DNA from: Bacteroides caecigallinarum
GTDB lineage: Bacteria > Bacteroidota > Bacteroidia > Bacteroidales > Bacteroidaceae
NCBI RefSeq assembly: GCF_016901995.1
Contig: NZ_JACJLE010000011.1
Coordinates: 1 to 64,000 of the forward strand
Length of the DNA: 64,000 nucleotides
Reading direction: 5' to 3'
Shown here: positions 25,860-35,783 of the stretch, piece after piece
How positions within the stretch are numbered: position 1 is the first letter of the stretch
Layout: each line of letters opens with the position of its first letter
Notes under the pieces: model-generated
Seen by the model: the letters and a program-made list of their open reading frames with translations, nothing else
Told to the model about the DNA's origin: nothing
Database searches by the model: none
Program-made: the position numbers and the translations under genes

Positions 25860-27110
25860 ATGGATAGAGAAATACCAAAAGAAGTTCTGAAAAAAGAACG
25901 TAACAGACGAATATTAAAATATGGAAGTATAGGAGGTGGCTGCATTGCCCTCATCCTAATACTTTTTTCCCTGATGCGCAGCAGTGTGAAAGAAAAAGAC
26001 CTGGTATTCTCGGAAGTAAGCAAGGGTACTATAGAGGTTAGCGTCAGCGCTTCAGGAAAGGTGGTTCCCGCATTCGAGGAAATTATCAACTCCCCTATCA
26101 ACACACGTATATTGGAAGTATATAAAAAAGGTGGAGACAGCGTAAATATAGGTACACCAATTCTTAAACTGGATCTGCAGAGCGCCAAGACAGAATACAA
26201 TAAGCTGCTGGATGAGGAACAGATGAAACGCTACCAACTGGAACAGCTGAAAGTGAACAACAGTACGTACCTGAGTGACCTTGAGATGAAAGTAAAGGTG
26301 GCTGAAATGAAACTGAACCGCATGAAAGTGGAACTACGCAATGAGCGTTACCTCGACAGTCTGGGTTCGGGTACTATGGACAGGGTTCATCAGGCAGAAC
26401 TGAATTTCGAAACAGGAAAGCTGGAACTGGAACAGCTGCATCAGCAACTCGCCAATGAACGAAAGGTCAAGGCCGCCGACCTGAAGGTAAAACAACTGGA
26501 GTATGAGATTTTCCTTAAAGGACTTGCCGAGACAAAACGTACGCTTGACGAGGCACAGATACGCTCGCCACGCAAGGCTATCCTGACGTATATCAACAAT
26601 CAGATTGGAGCTCAGGTAAACGAAGGTTCGCGTATAGCAGTGATTTCCGATTTGAGCCATTTCAAGGTTGAGGGTGAGATAGCCGACACTTATGGTGACC
26701 GTGTTGCGGCCGGCGGAAAGGCCGTAGTAAAGATAGGCAGTGAGAAACTTGAGGGACAGGTGAGCAGTGTGACACCGCTTTCAAAGAACGGAGTCATTTC
26801 ATTTACCGTTCAGCTGGAAGACGACAGTAACCGCCGTCTCCGCTCAGGACTGAAAACAGATGTGTATGTGATGAATGCCGTAAAGGAAGATGTTTTGCGC
26901 ATTGCCAATTCAAGCTATTACGTCGGACGCGGCGATTATCAGCTTTTTGTACTTGACGGTTCAGATGAGCTGGTAAAACGAAAGGTCCGTCTGGGAGATT
27001 CCAATTTCGAATATGTGGAAGTGGTATCAGGACTTCAGCCCGGTGACAGAGTTGTTATAAGCGACATGAGTCAGTATAAAAACAAGAACAAGTTGAAACT
27101 AAGAAAATAA
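25860..27110 (+). CDS. Periplasmic adaptor (HlyD/MacA family) of tripartite exporter
   Basis: A 416-residue adaptor from the ATG at 25860; an in-frame codon at 25737 lies upstream of the promoter and is rejected. It has one N-terminal TM helix (about 18-40), a biotinyl-lipoyl-like half (about 60-100), a long coiled-coil hairpin (about 105-225, KTEYNKLLDEEQMKRYQLEQLK and so on), the second lipoyl half (AQIRSPRKAILTYINNQIGAQVNEGSRIAVI) and beta-barrel domains to the end. It would link inner-membrane permeases to the TolC-like channel encoded six kb downstream. It is the first gene of the sigma-54 operon. Confidence 0.92.
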   Translation: MDREIPKEVLKKERNRRILKYGSIGGGCIALILILFSLMRSSVKEKDLVFSEVSKGTIEVSVSASGKVVPAFEEIINSPINTRILEVYKKGGDSVNIGTPILKLDLQSAKTEYNKLLDEEQMKRYQLEQLKVNNSTYLSDLEMKVKVAEMKLNRMKVELRNERYLDSLGSGTMDRVHQAELNFETGKLELEQLHQQLANERKVKAADLKVKQLEYEIFLKGLAETKRTLDEAQIRSPRKAILTYINNQIGAQVNEGSRIAVISDLSHFKVEGEIADTYGDRVAAGGKAVVKIGSEKLEGQVSSVTPLSKNGVISFTVQLEDDSNRRLRSGLKTDVYVMNAVKEDVLRIANSSYYVGRGDYQLFVLDGSDELVKRKVRLGDSNFEYVEVVSGLQPGDRVVISDMSQYKNKNKLKLRK

Positions 27111-27124
27111 ATACAGCGATAAGT

Positions 27125-28429
27125 ATGATAAGGAATTACTTCAGACAAGCATGGACACTTGTCAGACAACACAAACTTTTTACCGGTATATACGTGGTGG
27201 GTACTGGTCTGTCCATTGCGTTAGTGATGACTCTCTTTATTATCTTCTACGTAAAGTTCGGTCCTGTCTATCCTGAATACAACCGTAATAGGACACTCGT
27301 TGTCAAACCGATAAAACGCTACCCGAAGGGCAAGCCCGAAAACTGGACTATCAACGGTGGTATGGCTTATTATGTGATTGATGAAATACTTACAGACCTG
27401 CCCCATGTGGAGTTGGTAGCCGGTAGTATGTTTGATTCTTGGGAAAACTATCAGGTGTCTGCTACGGGTGTAAAGCCTTTCAAGGCAGTTCCACGTTTTG
27501 CCAACGAAGACTTCTGGAAACTCTTTTCTTTCCGTTTCATCGAAGGCCACCCTTTTACACAGGAAGATGTTGAAGCCAAGTCACCGGTAGCCGTCCTTAG
27601 CGAATCACTGGCCAGACGTCTGTTTGCTACGGTCGAGGGAGTAACGGGACGTCATTTCAGTTTCAATGGACGTGATTACCGTGTGTGTGGCGTGGTACAG
27701 GACGTATCCAATGCCACACCAGAAACGGTGGGCGATCTTTGGCTGCCATTGCTCAATGCACAATACATCCAAAAAGAGTTGGACCGTATGGGATTGCTGG
27801 GTAATGTGTACGCTTACCTGTTGGTTGACGATAAGGCGAATATTGAAAAGGTACGTAGTGAGGTACAGGATGTGTTCCGCCGGTATTCACAGCAGGACAA
27901 AGACTATGAATACGACCTTATGGGACAACCGGACATATATTGGCTCAGCACCTTCCGTCAGGATTTGGATAAGGTTCCGGACACGATGGATCTGGCTAAA
28001 GATTTTCTTTATATCCTGCTGGCTTTACTTTTCATTCCGGCATTGAACTTGAGTGGAATGATTTCTTCGCGAATGGATAGCCGTATTTCAGAATTGGGTC
28101 TCCGCAAGGCATACGGAGCTACCCGTCGATGTTTGTTGGAGCAGGTGCTTTGCGAGAATCTATTATTGACCTTATTGGGAGGACTGGTTGGACTGGTATT
28201 CTCATACTTGATTGTATTGACGGCCAGCGACTGGATTCTGACACTATTCGACAAGAACATTTACGATACTTCCCTTTCCACTTCGTTCACGGTAGAAATG
28301 TTGTTCAATCCTGCGGTATTCGGCATTGCCTTGGCCGTGTGCGTTGTGCTCAATGTGGTGTCGGCGCTTGTACCTGCTTTGTATGCGTTGCGACATACCA
28401 TCACAGAATCGTTGAACTCGAAAAGATAA
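27125..28429 (+). CDS. FtsX/MacB-type ABC permease, pair 1, A type
   Basis: A 434-residue permease. One TM helix lies near the start (about 20-42), a large periplasmic MacB-PCD domain spans about 50-275, and three TM helices close the protein (about 290-310, 340-365, 390-420) in the FtsX pattern, including ISELGLRKAYGATRRCLLEQV. The opening (RQHKLFTGIYVVGTGLSIAL) and the YPEYNRNRTL that follows TM1 are shared with the permeases at 30488 and, more loosely, 33150, which defines an A type. It lies 14 bp after the adaptor gene and 6 bp before its B-type partner, so the two probably form a heterodimer. Confidence 0.9.
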   Translation: MIRNYFRQAWTLVRQHKLFTGIYVVGTGLSIALVMTLFIIFYVKFGPVYPEYNRNRTLVVKPIKRYPKGKPENWTINGGMAYYVIDEILTDLPHVELVAGSMFDSWENYQVSATGVKPFKAVPRFANEDFWKLFSFRFIEGHPFTQEDVEAKSPVAVLSESLARRLFATVEGVTGRHFSFNGRDYRVCGVVQDVSNATPETVGDLWLPLLNAQYIQKELDRMGLLGNVYAYLLVDDKANIEKVRSEVQDVFRRYSQQDKDYEYDLMGQPDIYWLSTFRQDLDKVPDTMDLAKDFLYILLALLFIPALNLSGMISSRMDSRISELGLRKAYGATRRCLLEQVLCENLLLTLLGGLVGLVFSYLIVLTASDWILTLFDKNIYDTSLSTSFTVEMLFNPAVFGIALAVCVVLNVVSALVPALYALRHTITESLNSKR

Positions 28430-28435
28430 AATGTC

Positions 28436-29746
28436 ATGATACGAACTATTTTACACCAACTATGGAACCAGCGCCGTCAGAACGGCTGGATATTCTTGGA
28501 ATTGCTGGTTGTCAGTTTTTTCTTGTGGACAGTTATCGATCCTATCTATGTATTGACCGCCAACCGTGCTATCGACCGTGGCTATAATCCCGAAGGACTT
28601 TATGTGATGAACATCGGCATGTACGACGCGACGAACGGGAACTTCAATCCCGATATGGCTTCCGACTCTATGAATCTGGTGGCTTACCATCGTATCGCCC
28701 GCATAGTGCGTGAACTGCCAGAAGTGGAATACTGGACAATTTCCGGTAATCAAAGTTTTCCTAATAGCAACTCGTGGATCGGAACAAAAGTTTTTGCTGA
28801 TACCACCTCTTTACACAAAAATGAAGGATTCGTACATGCTCAAAAATACAGCTTTGTGGCAACAGAAGGAAGCGACATGCTCCAAACATACGAAATAAAG
28901 GATGCACTTACCGGTAAAAACCTCCGGTTGCCGGAACAAACAGACGGCAAAGCTTTTATCTCGGAAAGGCTTGCAAAACGCCTTTTTGAAAGTATTGATG
29001 TAATAGGAAAAAAAATCTACCAGGAAGATGAGACATTAGAGATAGCCGGAGTATTCGTCGATTTCAAACACCGCGACTACGAACAACCTTACCCACTCAT
29101 TATCACTACTTACAGCGAAATGTATGGAAGCAAGTATATGCCATGGTGGTATAATTTTATCATCCGTCTGAAACCAGATGTAGACGAATCAGCCTTCATA
29201 CAGCGTTTCCAGCAGGAAGTGGGGCCTCAACTATCCATTGGCAATTTCTATTTTGACAGTCTGAAAAAATTTTCAGACATGAGTGAGGCCTATGCGATGG
29301 CAAGCGGCGTAACCAACAAGCTCCGCCTGCAATATGCCTTGACTGGTTTCGCCCTGCTTTGCATCTTCTTGGGTATGGTGGGAACCTTCTGGATTCGTAG
29401 CAATGCCCGTCGGGAAGAGATAGGTGTTATGCGTAGTATAGGAGCATCGCAAAGGTGTATTGTGCGACAATTCCTTATCGAAGCATGGTTATTATTGACA
29501 ACAGCTTTCGTGCTGGTCATTCCTTTCTTGCTTTATCATGCACAAACCAACGGACTATATGCAGTGGAAATGAACCGTTATTTCGTACCGAATCCTGAAT
29601 ACTGGCAGAACCGCTTCGGCTTCCACTTCTCAATAGTTCTGATAATCAGTTATCTGATATTGCTGATAATAGCGCTGATAGGGACATATATTCCGGTTGT
29701 ACGGGCTGCACGCACTTTGCCGGCCGATGCTTTGAGAAACGAATAA
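28436..29746 (+). CDS. FtsX/MacB-type ABC permease, pair 1, B type
   Basis: A 436-residue permease with the B-type opening (LHQLWNQRRQNGWIFLELLV) shared with those at 31812 and 34503. TM1 is at about 20-40, the periplasmic domain at about 45-280 and three TM helices at about 290-310, 345-365 and 395-425. The FtsX motif is REEIGVMRSIGASQRCIVRQF. The protein ends in PADALRNE, a C-terminal signature of the B type here. It starts 6 bp after its A-type partner. The substrate is unknown. Confidence 0.9.
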   Translation: MIRTILHQLWNQRRQNGWIFLELLVVSFFLWTVIDPIYVLTANRAIDRGYNPEGLYVMNIGMYDATNGNFNPDMASDSMNLVAYHRIARIVRELPEVEYWTISGNQSFPNSNSWIGTKVFADTTSLHKNEGFVHAQKYSFVATEGSDMLQTYEIKDALTGKNLRLPEQTDGKAFISERLAKRLFESIDVIGKKIYQEDETLEIAGVFVDFKHRDYEQPYPLIITTYSEMYGSKYMPWWYNFIIRLKPDVDESAFIQRFQQEVGPQLSIGNFYFDSLKKFSDMSEAYAMASGVTNKLRLQYALTGFALLCIFLGMVGTFWIRSNARREEIGVMRSIGASQRCIVRQFLIEAWLLLTTAFVLVIPFLLYHAQTNGLYAVEMNRYFVPNPEYWQNRFGFHFSIVLIISYLILLIIALIGTYIPVVRAARTLPADALRNE

Positions 29747-29795
29747 AGATTTATAATAAAAAAACATATAACTAACAATTAAATTATAACAGACT

Positions 29796-30467
29796 ATGAA
29801 CATGATTGAACTGACAGGGATCAACAAGATTTACCGTACTAACGAAATAGAGACACAGGCTTTGGAAAATGTAAACCTGAATGTGGAAAAAGGTGAGTTT
29901 CTAAGTATTATGGGACCTTCCGGTTGTGGAAAATCAACATTGCTGAACATTATGGGACTGCTGGATGCTCCTACAAGCGGAACTATTAAAATAGCAGGAA
30001 CAGTAGTAGAAGGGATGAAAGACAAGGAACTGGCTGCTTTCCGTAATAAGAACCTGGGATTTGTGTTCCAGTCGTTCCATCTTATCAATTCATTGAATGT
30101 GATTGACAATGTGGAACTTCCACTTCTGTACAGAAACGTATCGGCAAAAGAACGCAGACAACTGGCAGAAGAGGTTCTGAAGAAGGTAGGACTGAGCCAC
30201 CGTATGCGACACATGCCTTCACAACTATCCGGCGGTCAGTGCCAGCGTGTTGCGATAGCACGCGCAATTATCGGAAATCCGGAAATCATACTTGCCGACG
30301 AACCGACTGGTAATCTGGATTCAAAAATGGGTGCTGAAGTAATGGAACTGCTGCATCAGCTCAATAAGGAAGACGGACGCACGATAGTGATGGTTACACA
30401 CAACGAAGAACAGGCAAAACAGACTTCAAGAACTATACGTTTCTTCGACGGACGTCAGATAGGATAA
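29796..30467 (+). CDS. ABC transporter ATPase (LolD/MacB type)
   Basis: A 223-residue ATPase with Walker A GPSGCGKST (about 40-48), Q-loop in FVFQSFHL, signature LSGGQCQRVAIARA (about 146) and Walker B EIILADEPTGNLDS. It lacks membrane segments, unlike MacB itself. It is the only ATPase in an operon with six permeases, placed between permease pair 1 and pair 2, so it probably drives all three pairs. Length is normal for the LolD group. The start could also be Met 3. Confidence 0.95.
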   Translation: MNMIELTGINKIYRTNEIETQALENVNLNVEKGEFLSIMGPSGCGKSTLLNIMGLLDAPTSGTIKIAGTVVEGMKDKELAAFRNKNLGFVFQSFHLINSLNVIDNVELPLLYRNVSAKERRQLAEEVLKKVGLSHRMRHMPSQLSGGQCQRVAIARAIIGNPEIILADEPTGNLDSKMGAEVMELLHQLNKEDGRTIVMVTHNEEQAKQTSRTIRFFDGRQIG

Positions 30468-30487
30468 AAAGATTTAAAGATTTCTAT

Positions 30488-31807
30488 ATGATAAAAACAT
30501 ACTTTAAACAAGCCATTGAATTGATGAGGCAGGACCGCCTCTTCAGTACTCTTTACATTACAGGAACAGGCCTTGCAATTGCAATGACGGTTATCATGGC
30601 TGTGATTTACTATGTAAAGCTGGCACCGGTGTATCCCGAAGAAAACCGGAGCAACACTTTATATTTGACTAATGCCATGTTTCATTCGGAAAAAGAGAAA
30701 TCCAACTTGAATGCAGGCCTAAGTTATCGCGCCTTACAGGAATGGATATATCCTCTAAAAAACGTTGTAGCGGTTTCAGCCCATTTGGGAAGCGGAATGT
30801 CTGGAGCCGGATATATCCAGCCAGCTGACCGCAGCGGAGATTTTCGCCCGGCATTAAAGCTGGTGGACCCTGCTTTCTTCCGTATCTACCCATTACGTTT
30901 TGTAGATGGCAACCCATTCACTGATTCTGATTTGGAAAGCGGCATACGTACAGCTGTCATATCGGATGATCTAGCCCGACGACTTTTCGGAAGCACAGAT
31001 GAAGTGGTGGGACGTTCGTTCACACTTGACTATATTGACTATCGTGTATGTGGAGTAGTCCGTGGAGCAAGTTACCTTACAAATGAATCATATGCACAGG
31101 TCTATCTGCCCTATTCGGTTATTCCGAATTATAAGGAACCACTCACAGAAATGTTTCCATATTGCGGACAATATAACATTACTTTCCTTGTTAGGGATAA
31201 CGCACAGGCTGACACCCTTCGTGCCGAAATAAAGGAACTGACAAGACGTGTAAATCTGGAATATAAGGATTTCTGGAGTATAGAATTGTGGGAGCAACCA
31301 ACTTCACACTTCGCAAGTGTTTTTCAGGAACGTCCATCAGATGTCAGCTTCAGTTTCTGGAAAACGGCAGGATATATTATTGTAGTGGTATTGGTACTCC
31401 TGCTGGTACCTGCCCTGAACCTGAGCGGACTCATTGCCAGCCGTATGGAAAACCGCCTGCCGGAGATGGGTGTCCGCAAGTCATTCGGAGCCAACAGAAG
31501 CGCACTTCTGTCGCAGGTTATGTGGGAAAATCTCTTTCTTACCGTAGCAGGCGGCATTATAGGGCTGATTGTGGCATGGACAACCGTCTATTTGGGACGT
31601 GAATGGATTTTCACTCTACTCAGCGACTGGCCGACGGCCACTCCTGAAGGTGCTAACCTTTATGTGTCCGGCGAAATGCTTTTCGCGCCTACGGTGTTTG
31701 GCATTGCCTTTCTGCTCTGCCTTTTGCTGAATCTTCTATCAGCATTACTTCCGGCATGGATGTCGCTCCGTAAACCTATTGTATATTCTCTTTATGAAAA
31801 AAGATAA
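30488..31807 (+). CDS. FtsX/MacB-type ABC permease, pair 2, A type
   Basis: A 439-residue permease of the A type: RQDRLFSTLYITGTGLAIAM opening and YPEENRSNTL after TM1, nearly the same layout as the gene at 27125. The FtsX-type C-terminal region holds MENRLPEMGVRKSFGANRSALLSQV. It starts 20 bp after the ATPase gene and ends just before the B-type partner at 31812. Four TM helices and a large periplasmic domain are predicted from hydrophobicity. Confidence 0.9.
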   Translation: MIKTYFKQAIELMRQDRLFSTLYITGTGLAIAMTVIMAVIYYVKLAPVYPEENRSNTLYLTNAMFHSEKEKSNLNAGLSYRALQEWIYPLKNVVAVSAHLGSGMSGAGYIQPADRSGDFRPALKLVDPAFFRIYPLRFVDGNPFTDSDLESGIRTAVISDDLARRLFGSTDEVVGRSFTLDYIDYRVCGVVRGASYLTNESYAQVYLPYSVIPNYKEPLTEMFPYCGQYNITFLVRDNAQADTLRAEIKELTRRVNLEYKDFWSIELWEQPTSHFASVFQERPSDVSFSFWKTAGYIIVVVLVLLLVPALNLSGLIASRMENRLPEMGVRKSFGANRSALLSQVMWENLFLTVAGGIIGLIVAWTTVYLGREWIFTLLSDWPTATPEGANLYVSGEMLFAPTVFGIAFLLCLLLNLLSALLPAWMSLRKPIVYSLYEKR

Positions 31808-31811
31808 TATT

Positions 31812-33113
31812 ATGCTTAAACTTATACTTAAAAACTTATGGTCACGCCGCCGCAATAACGGTTGGCTTATGGCTGAACTGATATTGGTAGCTGTACTTTC
31901 GTGGATTATATTCGACCCAGTGATTGTAGTTACATACGACCGTCAACGTCCACTTGGCTATGATGCAGACCGACTATGCATGGTATCGGTAGCCATGCTT
32001 CAGCCACAAGCACCCGGCTATGATGCCCAAAGCACGGATTCAGCTTCTCTGATGCAAGCATACATGAATATTGTTGAACGTACACGGCAACATCCGGATG
32101 TAAAGAATGCCACTCCTATGGTTTCTTTCGTATATCCATGCTCTGTGGGCAGCAGCAGTTCCAGCCTGACAGCAGAAGGCGATTCTACAGATTTCAGCAT
32201 CATGAATATTTACTTCTGGCCACATACCAATTTCTTTGAGACATACGGTTTCAAGCGTGGAGAAGGCAGTATGAATGTAAGCCAACTTTCCGACTATACT
32301 TATAACGAGTCCGATATAATACTGACAGAGGATGCTTTGGAAGGCATGTTTCACACCAATACCTATAACAGGCAGCGCTGTTGGGAGGCAGAGGGAAAAG
32401 ATACCATCTATATGTCTGTTGTGGGTACTGTAAAACCTTTCAAATATGCCAATGATCTTCGTCCTTTGCCGACTGTATTCATTCCAGAAAGTCATCCCGA
32501 CATTCTTGATAATCTGGAAGATATGCATATTGTGGTCCGTATAAAAGAAGGAGTCAGCATGGAACGCTTCCTTAATGATTTCAAGCCATGGATGCTTCGT
32601 GAGATGCGGGCGGGCAATCTTTATGCACGCGACCTTCAGTCGTATGACGACCTTATTGCGGATAGCGAATTTTACAGCAGTACTTCACTATATCGCCGAA
32701 ATCTGAGTGTAGCTATGTTCTTCCTTATAAATCTTTGTCTCGGCGTCATAGGTACCTTCTGGCTACAGACACGTACACGACGCGAAGAAGTCGGTGTAAT
32801 GCTGTCGTATGGAGCTACTCCACACAACATCCGACTGCTACTGCTTGGTGAAGGTGCGGTACTGACAACCATAGCTACACTTATAGGCTGCATAATATAT
32901 ATGCAATATGGTCTCAGTGAAGGGCTACATGAGGTAAGCAGCTATATCAATGCCATAACACAACCTTGTTGGATTGACAATTTCGGACAGCACTTCCTTA
33001 TAGTGTCATTCATCATCTATCTCATCCTGCTTCTGGTAGTACTGACAGGTATCTATATTCCAGCACATAGGATAAGTAATATTGCCCCGACTGAAGCTTT
33101 GAGAGACGAATAA
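31812..33113 (+). CDS. FtsX/MacB-type ABC permease, pair 2, B type
   Basis: A 433-residue permease starting at the ATG at 31812, four bases after its partner's stop. In-frame codons further upstream (31779, 31795) lie inside the partner gene. It has the B-type opening (LKNLWSRRRNNGWLMAELIL), the motif REEVGVMLSYGATPHNIRLLL and the ending PTEALRDE. The periplasmic domain (about 45-290) is only loosely similar to the other B permeases, so the pairs may recognise different substrates. Confidence 0.88.
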   Translation: MLKLILKNLWSRRRNNGWLMAELILVAVLSWIIFDPVIVVTYDRQRPLGYDADRLCMVSVAMLQPQAPGYDAQSTDSASLMQAYMNIVERTRQHPDVKNATPMVSFVYPCSVGSSSSSLTAEGDSTDFSIMNIYFWPHTNFFETYGFKRGEGSMNVSQLSDYTYNESDIILTEDALEGMFHTNTYNRQRCWEAEGKDTIYMSVVGTVKPFKYANDLRPLPTVFIPESHPDILDNLEDMHIVVRIKEGVSMERFLNDFKPWMLREMRAGNLYARDLQSYDDLIADSEFYSSTSLYRRNLSVAMFFLINLCLGVIGTFWLQTRTRREEVGVMLSYGATPHNIRLLLLGEGAVLTTIATLIGCIIYMQYGLSEGLHEVSSYINAITQPCWIDNFGQHFLIVSFIIYLILLLVVLTGIYIPAHRISNIAPTEALRDE

Positions 33114-33149
33114 AACAGTTTTTTGTTTGATTCATAAACGATTTAAACT

Positions 33150-34499
33150 ATGAAATATGCTTGGATACATAATTTACAGATACTTTTCAACCAACTGAAT
33201 CAGCACCGTTTCTATACGGCGGTGTGTGTAGTAGGAACGGCGGTTACCATGGCCTTTGTGATGGTGGTGGTGATGGTTTATGATTTCCGTACGGCAGATA
33301 TAGCACCGGAGACACGTCGTAGTCAGGTACTTTACAACTATGGCACTCAGTGTATGCGTCCCGACGGTACAAATATGTGGGGATACCGGGGATTGGGACC
33401 GACATCCTTCCATGCTTTTTTTGACGACCTGCCGGGAGTAGATGACCTGACATGGCACGGAGGTTTAAGGAAGTCTGTATGTGCTCTGCCGGCCTCATCC
33501 GACCGTCACTCTGTATTGCTACGCCCAGTAGCAGCCAATTGGTTTGAATTTTTCAGTTATGATTTCCTGGCTGGACGTCCGTTTACTCAGGCTGAGTACG
33601 ATGCCGGACAATCTGCTTTCGAAAAGGCTGATAACGAATGGAGACTTGTTCGCAACCAAAATGATGGAGTGGTACGCCGTTTCGTTGTTATCACTGAAAA
33701 ACTGGCGAGGGAGTTGTTTGGAGGAAGCGTTGAGGCGGTAGGCAAACAATTCTTACTGGACTTTCAGGAAGTCCGTGTAACAGGTGTGGTACGTAATGTC
33801 AGTTCAATTTTCCAAACGGCATACGCTGATATATGGGAACCTTTTACGTTGACCTATGAAGAAAACGTTGATCCTTGTACCAGTACAGCTGGTCTGATAG
33901 GATTTCATTATACTGTTCTCCACTTGTCGTCAAATACTTCACCAAATGAGATACGTGCTGAAGTGAACCGTCGGATGGAACTGCTAAACAAGCAGGGTCT
34001 GGAATATATTCTCCAGGATCCGCATCTATATACGCATACGGAGTACACCTTTTTCCGCGATGGAAGTATCAATTCTGGATTGGTTTATGTGTTGTTACTA
34101 GTGATTCTACTGGTAGTACCAGCCATAGGTATATCAGGACTGGTTCATGCCCAAATGCAGAGCCGGTTAGGCGAGATAGCCATCCGTAAGGCGTATGGGG
34201 CTTCTAATGCCAACATTATCGGACGATTGTTTTTCGAGAGCCTGACTACCACTTTGATAGGAGGCATGTTGGGTTATGCATTGTCGTGTGTTTTGGTATT
34301 GGCATGTGGTGCTTGGTTGTTTGGTACAGGTGGTGTGGAACTGGAAGGTATCGTGTTGAGTAGCGATTTGTTGTTGCGTCCTTCGTTGTTCCTGACAGTA
34401 CTTGCGATTTGTCTGGTGTTTAACGCCTTGTCAGTACTGTTACCAGCATGGATAGCCGTACACAGAAGTATTTCATATACATTAACTGGAGGAGAATAA
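33150..34499 (+). CDS. FtsX/MacB-type ABC permease, pair 3, A type
   Basis: A 449-residue permease of the A type, the most diverged of the three (opening LNQHRFYTAVCVVGTAVTMA). The FtsX region has LGEIAIRKAYGASNANIIGRL. TM1 is near residues 20-42, with three helices in the last 140 residues. It starts 36 bp after the previous gene and ends 3 bp before its B-type partner, the same pairing seen twice upstream. Confidence 0.88.
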   Translation: MKYAWIHNLQILFNQLNQHRFYTAVCVVGTAVTMAFVMVVVMVYDFRTADIAPETRRSQVLYNYGTQCMRPDGTNMWGYRGLGPTSFHAFFDDLPGVDDLTWHGGLRKSVCALPASSDRHSVLLRPVAANWFEFFSYDFLAGRPFTQAEYDAGQSAFEKADNEWRLVRNQNDGVVRRFVVITEKLARELFGGSVEAVGKQFLLDFQEVRVTGVVRNVSSIFQTAYADIWEPFTLTYEENVDPCTSTAGLIGFHYTVLHLSSNTSPNEIRAEVNRRMELLNKQGLEYILQDPHLYTHTEYTFFRDGSINSGLVYVLLLVILLVVPAIGISGLVHAQMQSRLGEIAIRKAYGASNANIIGRLFFESLTTTLIGGMLGYALSCVLVLACGAWLFGTGGVELEGIVLSSDLLLRPSLFLTVLAICLVFNALSVLLPAWIAVHRSISYTLTGGE

Positions 34500-34502
34500 A
34501 CT

Positions 34503-35756
34503 ATGTGGAAACAAATTTTCAATCAGATATGGAACCAGCGGCGCGTCAATGCCTGGCTTTGGAGTGAATTATGTATCGTAACCGTATTGTTGTGGTATGG
34601 TATCGATTTAGTGTACAATTACGAAGGGGCAGCCTGGAAACCCAAAGGATATGATACCTCGTGTGTATTCGACCTGACAATGGGTACCAAACCGTTGGAA
34701 TTTATTAACGATGCCGACAACCTGCGGGCAGGAGAAGATTTCACTTATCTGTACAACCTGATAAAAGATTATCCCGGAGTGGAAGAGGTTTGTGCCTATT
34801 ACGGAAGTGTCCCTTATACGAATGAGGTGATGTTCGAAGGCTATGCACCGCATACCGATTCTACGCATGTTGTAAATTGTTACATCAGATACGTGACATC
34901 TTCCTATTTCAAGGTGTTCCGCCTGGAACCTTTGACCGGACATTTGAATAAGGAACACTGGTCATCAACCGAGAATCCCGTTCCCGTGCTGATGAGTGTG
35001 GACTTAGTAGATTCTCTTTTCCTATTGCCTCATGCTAGCGATGCAGTAGGCAAGACTTGCTTCAATCCCTATAGTACGAACACTAAGCGTCAAGTGACAA
35101 ATTACCGTGTAGCCGCTATTCTACCCCGTCACAAGCTGGGTGACTATGACCGATACGAGCCTTTCATATACCTGCCTGCTGACAAGGCTTTGTTCTGGCA
35201 GCATGTAGCAATACGAGTTTTACCAGACCAGGTGGCAGGTTTTGCCGAACGTTTCCGCCGCGATATGCAGCCGGTGTTCGACCGTGGAATCTTCTATTTG
35301 GATAATATCAGTTCGTATGATGATATGAAAGAGGCTTACGATATACAGAGAGGAACTGTAAACTACCTCAATACAGTTTATGCTGTAGCCGCCTTCTTCC
35401 TGTTCAATGTTTTCCTGTGTGTTTGTGCTACCTTCTGGTACCGTACCCGCAAGCGTCGGTGTGAGATTGCTCTACGTATGGCATTGGGAAGCAGTCGCCT
35501 GAGGGTAATGCAATATTTTCTATTGGAAGGACTCATTCTTTTGATATTAGCAGTGATACCTGCGCTGGTAATTGCTTGCAACATTCAATTGGCTGACCTT
35601 ACAGTACATACACTAGTCGATGTTTCGACGCTCCGTTTCGTGGAGTGTTTTGCAGGAGCATTTCTACTCATGGTACTGATGATTGTTATGGGTATCTGGT
35701 ATCCAGCCCTCCGGGCCATGAAGATACAGCCTGCAGAAGCATTGCACGATGAATAA
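34503..35756 (+). CDS. FtsX/MacB-type ABC permease, pair 3, B type
   Basis: A 417-residue permease with the B-type opening (FNQIWNQRRVNAWLWSELCI), the motif CEIALRMALGSSRLRVMQYF and the ending PAEALHDE. It is slightly shorter than the other B permeases, with most of the difference in the periplasmic domain. It closes the third pair and is followed 27 bp later by the TolC-like gene, keeping all parts of the tripartite exporter in one operon. Confidence 0.88.
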   Translation: MWKQIFNQIWNQRRVNAWLWSELCIVTVLLWYGIDLVYNYEGAAWKPKGYDTSCVFDLTMGTKPLEFINDADNLRAGEDFTYLYNLIKDYPGVEEVCAYYGSVPYTNEVMFEGYAPHTDSTHVVNCYIRYVTSSYFKVFRLEPLTGHLNKEHWSSTENPVPVLMSVDLVDSLFLLPHASDAVGKTCFNPYSTNTKRQVTNYRVAAILPRHKLGDYDRYEPFIYLPADKALFWQHVAIRVLPDQVAGFAERFRRDMQPVFDRGIFYLDNISSYDDMKEAYDIQRGTVNYLNTVYAVAAFFLFNVFLCVCATFWYRTRKRRCEIALRMALGSSRLRVMQYFLLEGLILLILAVIPALVIACNIQLADLTVHTLVDVSTLRFVECFAGAFLLMVLMIVMGIWYPALRAMKIQPAEALHDE

Positions 35757-35783
35757 ACATTATTGAAAATTCTATTTTGAATT